A stretch of DNA of 64,000 nt from Levilactobacillus zymae DSM 19395 (GCF_001434115.1 NZ_AZDW01000034.1:138654-202653); one strand, 5' to 3'; positions 46,882-55,866 are shown, numbered from the stretch's first letter. Made by a program: numbers and translations. The notes: a model not told the origin generated them from the letters alone.

Positions 46882-49800
46882 ATGCTTAATAATCGCTTGA
46901 AACCAACCAACCGTCAACGTCACCAGTGGCTGTACGTGAGTGCGACCGCCCTGGCGTTAGCCTTAGTCGCGACCACCAACGAAACGGCGCATGCTGAGAC
47001 GGCGGCCGACCGTTCGACCGAGCACCAGCAGGTCACCCAACCCAGTGTGGCGCAAGCCCAACAGGTCACCCTGACCCCGGCAACGCCGACAACGGACCCA
47101 ACCCCGACCGCCCCGGCTGACGAGGTGACAGAGGAGCCCGCCACCCCGGTGACCACCACCGACGAGACGCCGGCCGTCACGGCACCGACTGACGTTACCG
47201 AAAATGAAACCGCTGACACCGAAAAGACGCCTGACGTTGAGAAGCCGGCCGCGGTGACCACCACCACCGAAAAGAGCGATGCCCCAGCTTCAGCCGCGGC
47301 CCCGGTCACGTCAACCCAGCCGGTGGTCTCCGCTGACAAGCCCGCGTCGACTGCCAATTCCCCTGAGCCGCGAGTAGCCCGCGCAACGACCTTTGCAGCG
47401 GCCGCGGCTCCGGTCACTCAGTCGTTAAGGACGGGGAACGTTGCCACCGCCGCGACGACCATCGACGACTGGATGCCCAATAAAGTGATGCAAGGGAAGG
47501 TGTTAAAGGCCCTCCAAAAGTTGTCCAATCCGGGAAAGACTTGGGCCAGTGTCCAAGACATTACCCAGGATGATTTAGCCCTATTGGACAAGCTATCTTT
47601 GGAGGATACCTACTTGGACGGGGACCAGGTCTATTCGCTGGAGGGGCTCCAATATGCCGTTAATCTGACCTATCTGAGCCTAAATAGCGGGTTGAATGCC
47701 CCCTCTGGTGCTTACTATGGCAACGTCACGGACATTTCGCCGTTGGCTGGATTGACCAAGTTGACCCAGTTAGATATTCAATACAATCGCATCAGTGACC
47801 TCACGCCACTGGAAAATTTAACGAATTTGAAATCGCTGTCGACTTCGTTTAACCGGATCGCCGATTTTCGACCCTTGAAGGATCTGCCGAAGTTAACCGA
47901 TTTTACTTATGGTAATCAAATTATCGTGAGCGACACCCCGGCTTACGTGAAGCGTTCGGAGCGGACGGCCCACCTCGCAAGTACCATGTACCTGCGGGAT
48001 GGCACCCAGATCGTCCTCACTCCTAAGGCGGAGGTCGGGGAACCCGTGCAACTGACGTCCAGTTTCCAGTTTTTCTATAAGTGGTATTTCTCGGGCTCGG
48101 ATGTCGCGAACAACGAGGTCACCACGGATGGCCACGGTGGGTTGAATTTTACGAACCTCAAGGACCAGAAGTCAGGAATTACGGGGACGTACAACGGAAC
48201 CACCGTGGTTCCCGTTGAGAATTACTACTATTTAACGGGGGCTTACAAGGAAGAAGGAATCGTGTACTTTGCGGCCGTACAGCCTTACGTGCTCTACGAT
48301 AGTGCCGTGACCGTGCATTACCAGGACGAGCAGGGCCGGCAGTTGGCCGCTGACCGGGTACTATACGGCAACGTGGGGGACGACTATACCACGGAACAGG
48401 CCGTGATCGACGGGTATACGTTTAAACAAGTCAACGGCAACGCCACGGGGAAATTTACCGACACTGATCAAGAAGTGACCTACGTCTATACCAAGGATCA
48501 GGCTGCCCAGGGCACCGTGACTGTCCATTACGTCGACGAAACGGGAACGGCGCTTGCGGACCCGACCACGCAAACGGGTGATCAGGACAGCACCTACACC
48601 ACGACGCCCATCGACATTCCGGGCTACACGTTAAGTGAGACGCCGGCGAACGCGACGGGGACCTTTACGGACGGTAACCAGGACGTGATCTACGTTTATA
48701 CCAAGAACGCCGTAGCGAAGGGCACAATTACCGTGCACTACGTCGACGAGGCGGGTAAAGCCCTCGCCGACCCAACGACGCAAACGGGTGATCAGGACAG
48801 CACCTACACCACGACACCGGTCGATATTCCGGGTTACACGTTAAGTCAAACGCCAGCGAACGCGACGGGGACCTTTACGGACGGCAACCAGGACGTGATT
48901 TACGTTTATACCAAGAACGCCGTGGCAAAGGGGACCATCACCGTACATTATGTCGATGAAGCGGGTAAGGCCCTCGCCGACCCAACCACGCAAACCGGCG
49001 ACCAGGACAGTACCTACACTACGACGCCCATCGACGTTCCGGGCTACACGTTAAGTGAGACGCCGGCGAACGCGACGGGGACCTTTACGGATGGCAACCA
49101 AGACGTAATCTACGTTTATACCAAGAACGCGGTAGCGAAGGGGACCATCACCGTGCATTACGTCGACGAGGCGGGTAAAGCCCTCGCCGACCCGACGACA
49201 CAAACCGGTGAACTGGATAGCACCTACACCACGACACCAATTAATATTTCGGGCTACACGTTGAGTCAAACGCCAGCGAACGCGACGGGAACCTTTACGG
49301 ACGGTAACCAAAACGTCATCTATGTTTACACCAAGAACGCGGTAGCGAAGGGGACGATTACCGTGCACTACGTCGATGAAAACGGGAAGGTCATCGCCCC
49401 CGCCACGACCCAGACTGGCGACCAGGGGAGTGCCTACACCACAAGTCCACTGGACATTACCGGCTACACGTTGCAGCAAACCCCAACTAACGCTACGGGG
49501 ATCTTCACCGAGGGCAATCAGGACGTGACTTATGTCTATCGGGCTACCATCAGTGGTGGCGGCGATGGGGATGGCGGTACACCGGGCCCAGAGAAGCCCA
49601 CGCCACCAACCGCACCAGAACCAACGCCAACCCAACCGGAAACGGGTGGGGACGGCGACCAACTCGTTAACGGTGGCGACACAGCGGGGGGCGTGTCAAC
49701 GACGCAACCAGCCGCCGGCACGCCGGTGACGCTTGGCACGGCAACCGGTCGCAGCACCGAGAGCGTCAAGTCAACCACGCCAGCGGCCAAGGCCCTACCG

Positions 49801-49896
49801 CAGACCGACGAACAAACGACCAAGACGGGGCTTTTCGGTCTAGTGGCACTCGCCTTGAGTGGTCTCGGGTACGCCCTGTTTCGCCGGAAGAATTAA
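46882..49896 (+). CDS. Cell-wall-anchored surface protein with LRR and six MucBP repeats
   Basis: Secreted adhesin-like protein of 1,004 aa. A signal peptide ends near residue 36 (ETAHAETA). A Thr/Pro/Glu-rich segment follows to about 175, then leucine-rich repeats (about 285-340, LTKLTQLDIQYNRISDLTPL). Six MucBP-type repeats (about 474-890) begin ITVHYVDE or similar and end DVIYVYTK. After a Pro/Gly-rich wall spacer, the sorting signal LPQTDE is at 972, with a hydrophobic stretch and RRKN end. ATG 46882 follows GAAAGGA. MucBP repeats suggest mucus or glycan adhesion; this is inference. Shares a terminator with the convergent mscS. Confidence 0.9.
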   Translation: MLNNRLKPTNRQRHQWLYVSATALALALVATTNETAHAETAADRSTEHQQVTQPSVAQAQQVTLTPATPTTDPTPTAPADEVTEEPATPVTTTDETPAVTAPTDVTENETADTEKTPDVEKPAAVTTTTEKSDAPASAAAPVTSTQPVVSADKPASTANSPEPRVARATTFAAAAAPVTQSLRTGNVATAATTIDDWMPNKVMQGKVLKALQKLSNPGKTWASVQDITQDDLALLDKLSLEDTYLDGDQVYSLEGLQYAVNLTYLSLNSGLNAPSGAYYGNVTDISPLAGLTKLTQLDIQYNRISDLTPLENLTNLKSLSTSFNRIADFRPLKDLPKLTDFTYGNQIIVSDTPAYVKRSERTAHLASTMYLRDGTQIVLTPKAEVGEPVQLTSSFQFFYKWYFSGSDVANNEVTTDGHGGLNFTNLKDQKSGITGTYNGTTVVPVENYYYLTGAYKEEGIVYFAAVQPYVLYDSAVTVHYQDEQGRQLAADRVLYGNVGDDYTTEQAVIDGYTFKQVNGNATGKFTDTDQEVTYVYTKDQAAQGTVTVHYVDETGTALADPTTQTGDQDSTYTTTPIDIPGYTLSETPANATGTFTDGNQDVIYVYTKNAVAKGTITVHYVDEAGKALADPTTQTGDQDSTYTTTPVDIPGYTLSQTPANATGTFTDGNQDVIYVYTKNAVAKGTITVHYVDEAGKALADPTTQTGDQDSTYTTTPIDVPGYTLSETPANATGTFTDGNQDVIYVYTKNAVAKGTITVHYVDEAGKALADPTTQTGELDSTYTTTPINISGYTLSQTPANATGTFTDGNQNVIYVYTKNAVAKGTITVHYVDENGKVIAPATTQTGDQGSAYTTSPLDITGYTLQQTPTNATGIFTEGNQDVTYVYRATISGGGDGDGGTPGPEKPTPPTAPEPTPTQPETGGDGDQLVNGGDTAGGVSTTQPAAGTPVTLGTATGRSTESVKSTTPAAKALPQTDEQTTKTGLFGLVALALSGLGYALFRRKN
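48301..49550 (+). repeat. Six tandem MucBP repeats, 210-bp period
   Basis: The first unit (48301-48510) is divergent. Units 2 to 6 start at 48511, 48721, 48931, 49141 and 49351, all 210 bp (70 residues) apart. Units 2-5 are highly alike; unit 6 has drifted (ENGKVIAPATTQ). Confidence 0.9.
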
Positions 49897-49944
49897 GGAC
49901 TAGCGGTTAGCAAAACCATCAATGACTTAAGTATCAGATGATTT

Positions 49945-49984
49945 AAAAACAGGCAGCTCCCAGATGATGGGGGCTGCCTGTTTT
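49945..49984. terminator. Bidirectional terminator between the MucBP protein and mscS
   Basis: AACAGGCAGC-CCC pairs with GGG-GCTGCCTGTT, flanked by A and T runs. Confidence 0.85.
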
Positions 49985-49995
49985 GGAAACTTAAG

Positions 49996-50874
49996 TTAAG
50001 CTTTGGGTGACGTGACGTTATGGGTTGGCAGGTGAATCCCGGCTTGCCGGATGGCCTTCAAATAAGCGGTCAAGAAAGTCGCTTGCAGGTTGAACTGACT
50101 GCCGTTCTTGGTCATCAAGACCACCTGGTAGACCAGTTCACCGGTCGGCAGGGTCACAATCCCGATGATGGCCGGCTCATCAATGATGCTGGGATGCTGG
50201 GGCACTAATTTGGCGTTGACCGCTTCAACGATGGGGCGGAGTTCCTCGACCGGCGTGGTGGTCGCAATGGGAATGTTGACCAGCGCGCGCATGTTGTTGC
50301 GCGACCGGTTGGAAATAATGGTGATGTTTCGGTTGGGGATGAAGTTGATGGTCCCGTCGGCGCCGGTCACCTGAGTGGTCCGCAGACCGATGGCCGTGAC
50401 GGTCCCCTCGATGGTCCCGATTTTGACCGAATCCCCCACGTCGAGCTGCTGCTCCATGAGAATGGAGATCCCGGTGACCAGGTCACTGACGAACCCTTGG
50501 GCGCCCAGCCCTAACGCCAGACTGAAGATTCCGGCCCCGGCGACCAGCGTGCCCACGGGAACCCCCAGGGTAGAGAGAATGGCGTAGATCCAAAAGAACA
50601 GGATCGTGTAGTGAAAGAGGTTCATGGTCAGCATGCTGATGGTCTGCAGGCGGTTGTTGGACTGGTCCTTGTTTTGAAGGTAGCGTTTAAAACTCCGGTT
50701 CAAGATGGCCTTACCAATGAGGTTGATCAAAAAAAACAGGATGGTCAGGGAGACCAGCGATAAGAAGCGACTGGTGACCAGGTGTAAAAAGGACTCCCAA
50801 TTAAAGGATTTAAGGTAATTTTGAAACCATTGATTGGATTTTAGTGCCGTGGTGACGGCTGTTTGGATCGCCAA
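49996..50874 (-). CDS. Small-conductance mechanosensitive channel family protein (MscS)
   Basis: Membrane channel that relieves osmotic pressure. Three hydrophobic segments lie in the first half (FLSLVSLTILFFLINLIGKAI, TILFFWIYAILSTLGVP, GTLVAGAGIFSLALGLGAQGFV). The last is the pore helix with the Gly/Ala pattern of MscS, followed by the beta domain DSVKIGTIEGTVTAIGLRTTQV. Length is 292 aa. The start is TTG at 50874, 8 nt after GGAGG on the minus strand. It is convergent with the surface protein and divergent from the DUF948 gene. Confidence 0.9.
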   Translation of the reverse strand: MAIQTAVTTALKSNQWFQNYLKSFNWESFLHLVTSRFLSLVSLTILFFLINLIGKAILNRSFKRYLQNKDQSNNRLQTISMLTMNLFHYTILFFWIYAILSTLGVPVGTLVAGAGIFSLALGLGAQGFVSDLVTGISILMEQQLDVGDSVKIGTIEGTVTAIGLRTTQVTGADGTINFIPNRNITIISNRSRNNMRALVNIPIATTTPVEELRPIVEAVNAKLVPQHPSIIDEPAIIGIVTLPTGELVYQVVLMTKNGSQFNLQATFLTAYLKAIRQAGIHLPTHNVTSPKA

Positions 50875-51002
50875 GAGACGAACCTCCTTTGACTAAATTT
50901 CTAGGAATGGCCCGAGCTGGCCAAACTAGTTTCTAGTTTAGCAGACTTTGGGGGCACCGCCTACGTTCCCGGGAAAATTGACCGGTCCAGGTAGGGTTTT
51001 CA

Positions 51003-51031
51003 TTGCACGCCTGGCGCGACAATGCTATTCT
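51003..51031 (+). promoter_or_regulatory. Promoter of the DUF948-YtxH pair
   Basis: TTGCAC (51003-51008) and TATTCT (51026-51031) with 17-bp spacing. TGC precedes the -10. Confidence 0.65.
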
Positions 51032-51065
51032 ATTGGTAAGTAACCAAGTACAAGGAGGGGTTGTC

Positions 51066-51482
51066 ATGACCGGTGGACAAATAGCAGGCTTGATCGCAGC
51101 GATTGCGTTGTTGATCTTGGTGCTCTTCATTGGAATGTTCTTAGTAAAGTTGAACAAAACGTTGGGTGAATTGAATCGCTCGATGAAGACCATGACCAGT
51201 GACGTCGATACGTTAAGTCATCAGACGGAAAACATTATGGCGAACGCCAACGAATTGTTGGCAGACGTGAACCAGAAGGTGGCTAAAATCGATCCCGTCT
51301 TTCAGGCGGCGGCTGATTTGGGTGAAAGTGTCTCCGATCTGAACACGGCAACCCGGAAATTAACGGATCGCGTGGGAGAGACTGCTAAGAAATCCGCGAC
51401 GAGTTCGCTGGCCGCTCGGGTCGGTAAAACGGCTTTTGATCTGTACCGGAACCGGAGTCGTAAGAACAAAGCGAACGATTAA
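51066..51482 (+). CDS. DUF948 domain protein (general-stress type)
   Basis: A 138-residue protein with one N-terminal membrane helix (residues 5-27, QIAGLIAAIALLILVLFIGMF) followed by a long amphipathic/coiled-coil region with regular DVDTL-HQTENI-NANELL spacing. This is the DUF948 pattern. In Bacillus such genes accompany general stress proteins. Function unknown. ATG 51066 has CAAGGAGGGG upstream. The longer frame from 51003 begins in the promoter. The YtxH-like gene follows 21 bp later. Confidence 0.83.
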   Translation: MTGGQIAGLIAAIALLILVLFIGMFLVKLNKTLGELNRSMKTMTSDVDTLSHQTENIMANANELLADVNQKVAKIDPVFQAAADLGESVSDLNTATRKLTDRVGETAKKSATSSLAARVGKTAFDLYRNRSRKNKAND

Positions 51483-51503
51483 TACGGAAGGGAAGTCATC
51501 AGA

Positions 51504-51929
51504 ATGGCAAAACATAAATTATTAGCAGGTTTAGTTTTAGGTGGCGCGGCCTACGCCGCTTACCACGCGTTAGATCTGGAAAAACGCGAGGCGTTAAAGG
51601 ACATGGCGCGCGAACAATGTGATGCCTTCAAGGACCGGGCCATTGATTACGCCTTTTACGCGGCCGATGCGTTAGACGATTTTAAGGAAAATCTCAGCGA
51701 ACGCATGGGCGAAAAAACCCCAGATGAGGGCGTTGAAGATTGGCGGACAGCCACCGATGATACCGCGGATGCCACCGATGACGACATCGTGTTGAGCAGT
51801 GACGATGTGCCGACGATGACTGCGGATTCGACGAGTGAAACGCCAGCGTCAACCACGGCGACCCCGACGGATGAACCGACGCCCGAGGCCCCAACCGATA
51901 CCACTGATACCGAAAATTCAGAAAAATAA
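51504..51929 (+). CDS. YtxH-like stress protein
   Basis: 141 residues. A short hydrophobic start (KLLAGLVLGGAAYAAYHAL) resembles YtxH, followed by a helical acidic middle (DMAREQCDAFKDRAIDYAFYAADALDDFKENL in the Glu/Asp/Lys pattern) and a low-complexity Asp/Thr/Pro/Ser tail (residues about 80-141). The similarity is modest and function is unknown. Probably co-transcribed with the DUF948 gene; ends in a bidirectional terminator. Confidence 0.65.
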   Translation: MAKHKLLAGLVLGGAAYAAYHALDLEKREALKDMAREQCDAFKDRAIDYAFYAADALDDFKENLSERMGEKTPDEGVEDWRTATDDTADATDDDIVLSSDDVPTMTADSTSETPASTTATPTDEPTPEAPTDTTDTENSEK

Positions 51930-51935
51930 GCAAAC

Positions 51936-51967
51936 AAAAACCGTAGCGCGAGGGCTACGGTTTTTTT
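51936..51967. terminator. Bidirectional terminator between the YtxH-like gene and pepQ
   Basis: AAAAACCGTAGC pairs with GCTACGGTTTTTTT around GCGAGG, serving convergent genes. Confidence 0.88.
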
Positions 51968-51974
51968 GTTGCGA

Positions 51975-53072
51975 TTAACCCACGTAGGTCAAGTCTTTAG
52001 ACGTATGGGTGAACGGTAAACTCCCGTCGGCCGTGACGTGGACACAGTCTTCAATCCGGACGCCGGCGACGCCTGGAATGTAGATGCCGGGTTCAATGGA
52101 GAAGCACATGCCGGGTTCTAAGACCAGGTCGTTGCCCGCCATGATGGATGGAAATTCGTGATCACTCATGCCCATTCCGTGACCTAACCGGTGAATGAAG
52201 TATTCGCCGTAACCGGCCTTAGTGATGATGTCACGGGCGATTTTGTCGAGTTCCGCGGCGGTCATGCCCGGTTTCACGGCGGCTTGGGCCGTTAATTGCG
52301 CTTCAAGGCAGACGTCGTAGATTTCCTTTTGCTTGGCGGTCGGCGTGCCTAGGGCCACCGTCCGGGAAGCGTCGGAGATGTAGCCGTCGTAGACCGTTCC
52401 TAAGTCAAACAAGACCAGTTCGTTGTTTTGGAACTTGGTGTCGTTAGTGGCACCGTGCGGTTCTGCGGCGTGGGCGCCGGCTTGCACCAGGCTCCCGAAG
52501 GACATTTCCATGATGCCTTCCTTCATTAAAGCGTATTGCAGTTCGGCCACGGCGGATTGTTCCGTCTTGCCCGCCTTAACGGCCGCAAATCCGTGTTCGA
52601 AGGCGAAGTCGTCCCACTTACCGGCGATTTCCAGTTTCTTGATTTCGTCAGCCGACTTGATCAAGCGCATGTGGTCGATGAAGCTGGTAATGTCGATATC
52701 GAAGGCCGGAGCGGTGAATTGAGCGCCCAGCGCTTCCATGCGGGCGACTTGCAGTTGGCCCTTTTCCAACGCGATGTGCGCGGGGTTAACGTGGCGTTGT
52801 TTGATTTGGTCGCCAATCATGGCCCAGGGATTTTCGTGATCCAGGTAACCGATGACTGGGAAGGCCCAACCCGTTTCCTTGATGACTTCGACTTCTAAGG
52901 CTGGTGCGAAGATGAAGGGATCTTGGTCGGGGAAGACCACTAAAGCTAAGACCCGTTCGATGGGGTCGCTCCCAAAGCCGGTTAAATATTGAATCGTTTT
53001 GGGATTACTTAAGTAGGTTAAATCCGCGTGTTGATCTGCAGTCCATTGCTGGATCTGTTCGAGTTTTGTCAT
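51975..53072 (-). CDS. pepQ: Xaa-Pro dipeptidase (M24 family, PepQ)
   Basis: Cytoplasmic metallopeptidase that releases the amino acid before proline. The five pita-bread metal ligands are visible: Asp in VLFDLGTVYDGYISDASRT (two), His in HRLGHGMG, Glu in EPGMCFSIEPGIY and Glu in RIEDCV. Length of 365 aa is normal for PepQ. AAAGGGTG precedes the start on the minus strand. It is divergent from ccpA, an arrangement common in lactobacilli, and the cre site between them may control both. Confidence 0.92.
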   Translation of the reverse strand: MTKLEQIQQWTADQHADLTYLSNPKTIQYLTGFGSDPIERVLALVVFPDQDPFIFAPALEVEVIKETGWAFPVIGYLDHENPWAMIGDQIKQRHVNPAHIALEKGQLQVARMEALGAQFTAPAFDIDITSFIDHMRLIKSADEIKKLEIAGKWDDFAFEHGFAAVKAGKTEQSAVAELQYALMKEGIMEMSFGSLVQAGAHAAEPHGATNDTKFQNNELVLFDLGTVYDGYISDASRTVALGTPTAKQKEIYDVCLEAQLTAQAAVKPGMTAAELDKIARDIITKAGYGEYFIHRLGHGMGMSDHEFPSIMAGNDLVLEPGMCFSIEPGIYIPGVAGVRIEDCVHVTADGSLPFTHTSKDLTYVG

Positions 53073-53159
53073 GTCATCACCCTTTCAAAAGTTAGCCCTA
53101 TTATAGCATAGCTGGCCTCTTGGCTTGAAAATTCCATGAAATTAGGGTATTCTTTGATA

Positions 53160-53173
53160 TGAAAGCGTTTTCA
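53160..53173. promoter_or_regulatory. Catabolite response element (cre) between pepQ and ccpA
   Basis: TGAAAGCGTTTTCA matches the consensus TGWAANCGNTNWCA at every position. It lies 2 bp upstream of the ccpA -35, which suggests CcpA autoregulation and possibly control of pepQ. Confidence 0.9.
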
Positions 53174-53175
53174 AC

Positions 53176-53204
53176 TTGCGTCTGAAACTAACTTTTTGTA
53201 TACT
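53176..53204 (+). promoter_or_regulatory. Promoter of ccpA
   Basis: TTGCGT (53176-53181) and TATACT (53199-53204) with a 17-bp spacer, next to the cre site. Confidence 0.75.
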
Positions 53205-53265
53205 AGTTCAAGTCGCATGAAAACGGATGAAAACAAATCAAAACAGTAAAGAAAGGGCTATCGTT

Positions 53266-54267
53266 ATGGAAAAACAGACAGTAACAATTTACGATGTGGC
53301 GCGTGAGGCGGCAGTCTCCATGGCTACCGTATCTCGGGTGGTTAACGGCAATCCCAACGTTAAACCAGCTACGCGGAAGAAAGTTTTGGAGGTCATCGAC
53401 CGCCTCGACTATCGTCCCAATGCCGTTGCGCGGGGATTAGCTAGCAAGAAGACGACCACTGTGGGGGTCATTATCCCCGACGTGACTAACGCGTATTTTG
53501 CTTCCCTAGCCCGCGGAATTGACGATATCGCGATGATGTACAAGTACAACATTATTTTGACCAATTCCGATGAAAATGGTGGCAAAGAGGTCCAGGTCTT
53601 AAACACCCTGATGGCCAAGCAAGTTGACGGCATTATTTTTATGGGTAACCGGGTAACCCCCGAACTCCGTGAAGAATTTAAACGTTCTAAGGCACCGATT
53701 GTTTTAGCGGGCTCCGTTGACGCTGAAAAGTCGCAACCTAGCGTGAACATCGATTACGTGGCGGCGGTTGCGGAAGCCGTGAAGAACTTAATCGACCACG
53801 GCAACCAGAAGATTGCCTTCGTTTCGGGGCCGATGGACGAAGCCATCAACCACGATTACCGGTTGAAGGGGTACAAGAAGGCGTTGAAGGACGCCGGCTT
53901 GACCTACGACGAGAAGTTGGTCTTTGAAACGGATTACACCTACAAGGCCGGCCAAGCGCTCGAACCCGCTTTGACCGCTGCTGGGGCGACGGCCGCTTTT
54001 GTCGGGGACGACGAACTGGCCGCCGGGGTTATGAACGGTTTGACCGACGCCAAGATCGACGTGCCGGGTGACTTCGAAGTGATCACCAGTAACGACACCA
54101 AGCTGACCGAATTAGTTCGGCCTAAGATGAGTTCGATCACCCAACCCCTTTACGATATTGGGGCCGTGGCGATGCGCTTATTGACCAAGTTAATGAATAA
54201 CGAAACGGTTGAGGAAAATACCGTCATCTTACCTTACGGCTTGATGAAGCGGAGTTCCACGAAGTAG
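53266..54267 (+). CDS. ccpA: Catabolite control protein A
   Basis: LacI-family global regulator of carbon catabolite control, activated by HPr-Ser-P. The N-terminal helix-turn-helix is TIYDVAREAAVSMATVSRVVNG (residues 6-27), with a hinge at VARGLASKKTTTVGVIIPDVTN. A periplasmic-binding-like core follows. Length of 333 aa is standard. GAAAGGG precedes ATG 53266. A frame from 53227 extends upstream but has no better ribosome site. Divergent from pepQ, which supports ccpA specifically within the LacI family. Confidence 0.95.
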   Translation: MEKQTVTIYDVAREAAVSMATVSRVVNGNPNVKPATRKKVLEVIDRLDYRPNAVARGLASKKTTTVGVIIPDVTNAYFASLARGIDDIAMMYKYNIILTNSDENGGKEVQVLNTLMAKQVDGIIFMGNRVTPELREEFKRSKAPIVLAGSVDAEKSQPSVNIDYVAAVAEAVKNLIDHGNQKIAFVSGPMDEAINHDYRLKGYKKALKDAGLTYDEKLVFETDYTYKAGQALEPALTAAGATAAFVGDDELAAGVMNGLTDAKIDVPGDFEVITSNDTKLTELVRPKMSSITQPLYDIGAVAMRLLTKLMNNETVEENTVILPYGLMKRSSTK

Positions 54268-54277
54268 TGTTTTAGAG

Positions 54278-54312
54278 AGCGGCGAAATTCTTCGGAATTT
54301 TGCCGCTTTTTT
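54278..54312 (+). terminator. Terminator of ccpA
   Basis: AGCGGC-AAATTC pairs with GAATTT-GCCGCT, then T6. Confidence 0.9.
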
Positions 54313-54354
54313 GCGCGAACTTAAGGCCGGCTTAATCCTTTACCCAACTAAATG

Positions 54355-54363
54355 TGCTACAAT
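54355..54363 (+). promoter_or_regulatory. Candidate promoter of the 54.4-kb membrane protein gene
   Basis: TGC followed by TACAAT (54358-54363) forms an extended -10. The -35 region is poor. Confidence 0.5.
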
Positions 54364-54398
54364 GAAAAACAATTAATTTTGTGATGGAGGTGGCTGGT

Positions 54399-55223
54399 GT
54401 GAGTGCTGAGAGTCGAATGGCGCGCTACCATTTTGCGGATGAAGAGCCGTCGCAACAACAGCCGAAACCCACAACGTATCACCGCCGACCGGCGTTAGCG
54501 CGCTGGGGGGCCTTGTTAGTCCTCTTGTTGACGGTGACGTTGGGCCTTAAATTGACCGTGTTTAACGCCACGTACACGGCGGGGGTCGTTTCCCGCTCGA
54601 CGGTGGGGGAGAAGGTCATCAACCGCTTAAATAACGACCTCAACGATTTGGGCGTGACGGGCGATCCCGTTACCGCGAGTGTGATTCAACCGTATCTGGC
54701 GCAGGGGGTCACACAACTGTACGGTCAGGAAACGACCACGGTGGACGCCACGGAACTGACGAACGCCATCAGTGCGCAGGCCAGTTCGGCGGGCGTTACC
54801 GCCAGTTCTGCATTAACCACGCAGGTGGCCAAGCAGGCGCAAAAGTTAGTGACCAAAGCGTTTAACACGTCGGCCATGCAGGAGGCGGCCGCGCGGTTAC
54901 AGCGGGCGCGCCAGTTAAACTTTTATGGGCTGGTCGCCGCGCTATTGTTGCTGGTGGTCACGCTGATCTACGCGTTAAGTATCCACCACTTTCTGGGCAG
55001 CCTAGGCCCTAGTTTGGCCTTAGGTGGTCTGCTCACCATCTTGGTGGGACTTGCGGGGTGGCTGGGGCTACCGTTGCTGGTGACCACATCGACCGCCAGT
55101 GTCACGGCACTGTTAACGGCCGTCGGGCACAGTAGTTTGAGCGTCGTGATCTTTGCCGGTGGTGCGGAACTGATTTTGGGCCTCTTGGTCCTCTTGGGCC
55201 ATCGAACCTTTCGCCAGGCTTAG
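54399..55223 (+). CDS. Membrane protein of unknown function with one extracytoplasmic domain
   Basis: I do not recognise this 274-residue protein. A short cytoplasmic start leads into a first membrane segment (about 28-48, LARWGALLVLLLTVTLGLKL). An external domain of about 115 residues rich in Thr, Ala, Gln and Ser follows (VINRLNNDLNDLGVTGDPV). Three more hydrophobic segments come at about 170-193, 200-225 and 240-265. The start GTG 54399 is 7 nt after GGAGGT; ATG 54417 is an alternative. It stands alone between the ccpA terminator and a strong terminator at 55264, so there is no operon context. Confidence 0.6.
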   Translation: MSAESRMARYHFADEEPSQQQPKPTTYHRRPALARWGALLVLLLTVTLGLKLTVFNATYTAGVVSRSTVGEKVINRLNNDLNDLGVTGDPVTASVIQPYLAQGVTQLYGQETTTVDATELTNAISAQASSAGVTASSALTTQVAKQAQKLVTKAFNTSAMQEAAARLQRARQLNFYGLVAALLLLVVTLIYALSIHHFLGSLGPSLALGGLLTILVGLAGWLGLPLLVTTSTASVTALLTAVGHSSLSVVIFAGGAELILGLLVLLGHRTFRQA

Positions 55224-55263
55224 TGCGGGCGACCTCAACGGTTAGGTTATGAAGATTAACGTC

Positions 55264-55307
55264 AAAAGTGACCATTATTCCGGAATTGGGAATAATGGTC
55301 ACTTTTT
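55264..55307. terminator. Long bidirectional terminator-like hairpin
   Basis: AAAAGTGACCATTATTCC pairs with GGGAATAATGGTCACTTTTT (about 18 bp) around GGAATT, flanked by A and T on both sides. It can end both the gene at 54.4 kb and the opposite rrf2 gene. Confidence 0.9.
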
Positions 55308-55347
55308 GAGTGAAGCGGTTTTTGACACAGGTTTCGCCGTATACGAT

Positions 55348-55767
55348 TTAAGTGGTCTGCAAGCGGACGTCGTTCAGAATGTCCTGTAGCGAAATGCGGG
55401 CCATTTGGGCCTCGGCGGCGGCCTGAACCTCACTGTAGTAGTGGCTCAACGTTTGCGGCATGGCCACGCCGACCGGACAATGTTCGGAGGTGTGCCGGTC
55501 CACATTCAGTAGGGCGGGGTCGCCGGGTAAGGTCCGGTAGACGTCACGCAGCGTGATGGCTTGCGGCTCGCGGGCTAAGGCCAAGTTCGTGGTCCCGTGA
55601 GTCTGGACTAGAAGACCGTGCTGCTTGAGGTTAGCCATGATTTTACGCACCAAACTGGGAGACGTTTCGAGGCTACTTGCCATTTCCTGACTGGTGATTT
55701 TTCGGCCGCCAAAGTAGGCCACATAGGTTAAAACGTGGAGGGTATCACTGAGTTGGGTATTTGCCAT
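55348..55767 (-). CDS. Rrf2 family transcriptional regulator
   Basis: 139-residue winged-helix regulator of the Rrf2 family. The recognition region is SQEMASSLETSPSLVRKIMANLKQHG near residues 25-50, followed by a wing (GLLVQTHGTTNLAL). Only one cysteine (SEHCPVG near 92) is seen in the region where Fe-S Rrf2 members have three, so an iron-sulfur cluster seems unlikely. It is divergent from an NADP-binding reductase, and a matching 25-bp inverted-repeat operator lies near each start, indicating auto- and cross-regulation. Confidence 0.88.
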   Translation of the reverse strand: MANTQLSDTLHVLTYVAYFGGRKITSQEMASSLETSPSLVRKIMANLKQHGLLVQTHGTTNLALAREPQAITLRDVYRTLPGDPALLNVDRHTSEHCPVGVAMPQTLSHYYSEVQAAAEAQMARISLQDILNDVRLQTT

Positions 55768-55789
55768 GGTTTCAGCTCCTTTGAAACAA

Positions 55790-55814
55790 TTGTGTATTAC
55801 ATTCTATAACACTT
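55790..55814. promoter_or_regulatory. Putative Rrf2 operator, site 1
   Basis: On the minus strand, AAGTGTTA...TAATACACAA. It aligns over 25 bp with site 2 (55898-55922), sharing AGTGT at one end and TAATACAC at the other with the same spacing. It lies 23-47 bp upstream of the rrf2 start. Confidence 0.6.
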
Positions 55815-55866
55815 TTCACAAAACGTCATCTTAAAAGGTTTAATTAATCTTTTTAAGAACTAGTTA

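Noticed and set aside
46920..47417. Minus-strand ORF opposite the Thr/Pro-rich part of the MucBP surface protein
   Set aside because: Its Val/Ala/Ser composition is that expected from the complement of repeated Thr/Pro/Ala codons. No start signal.
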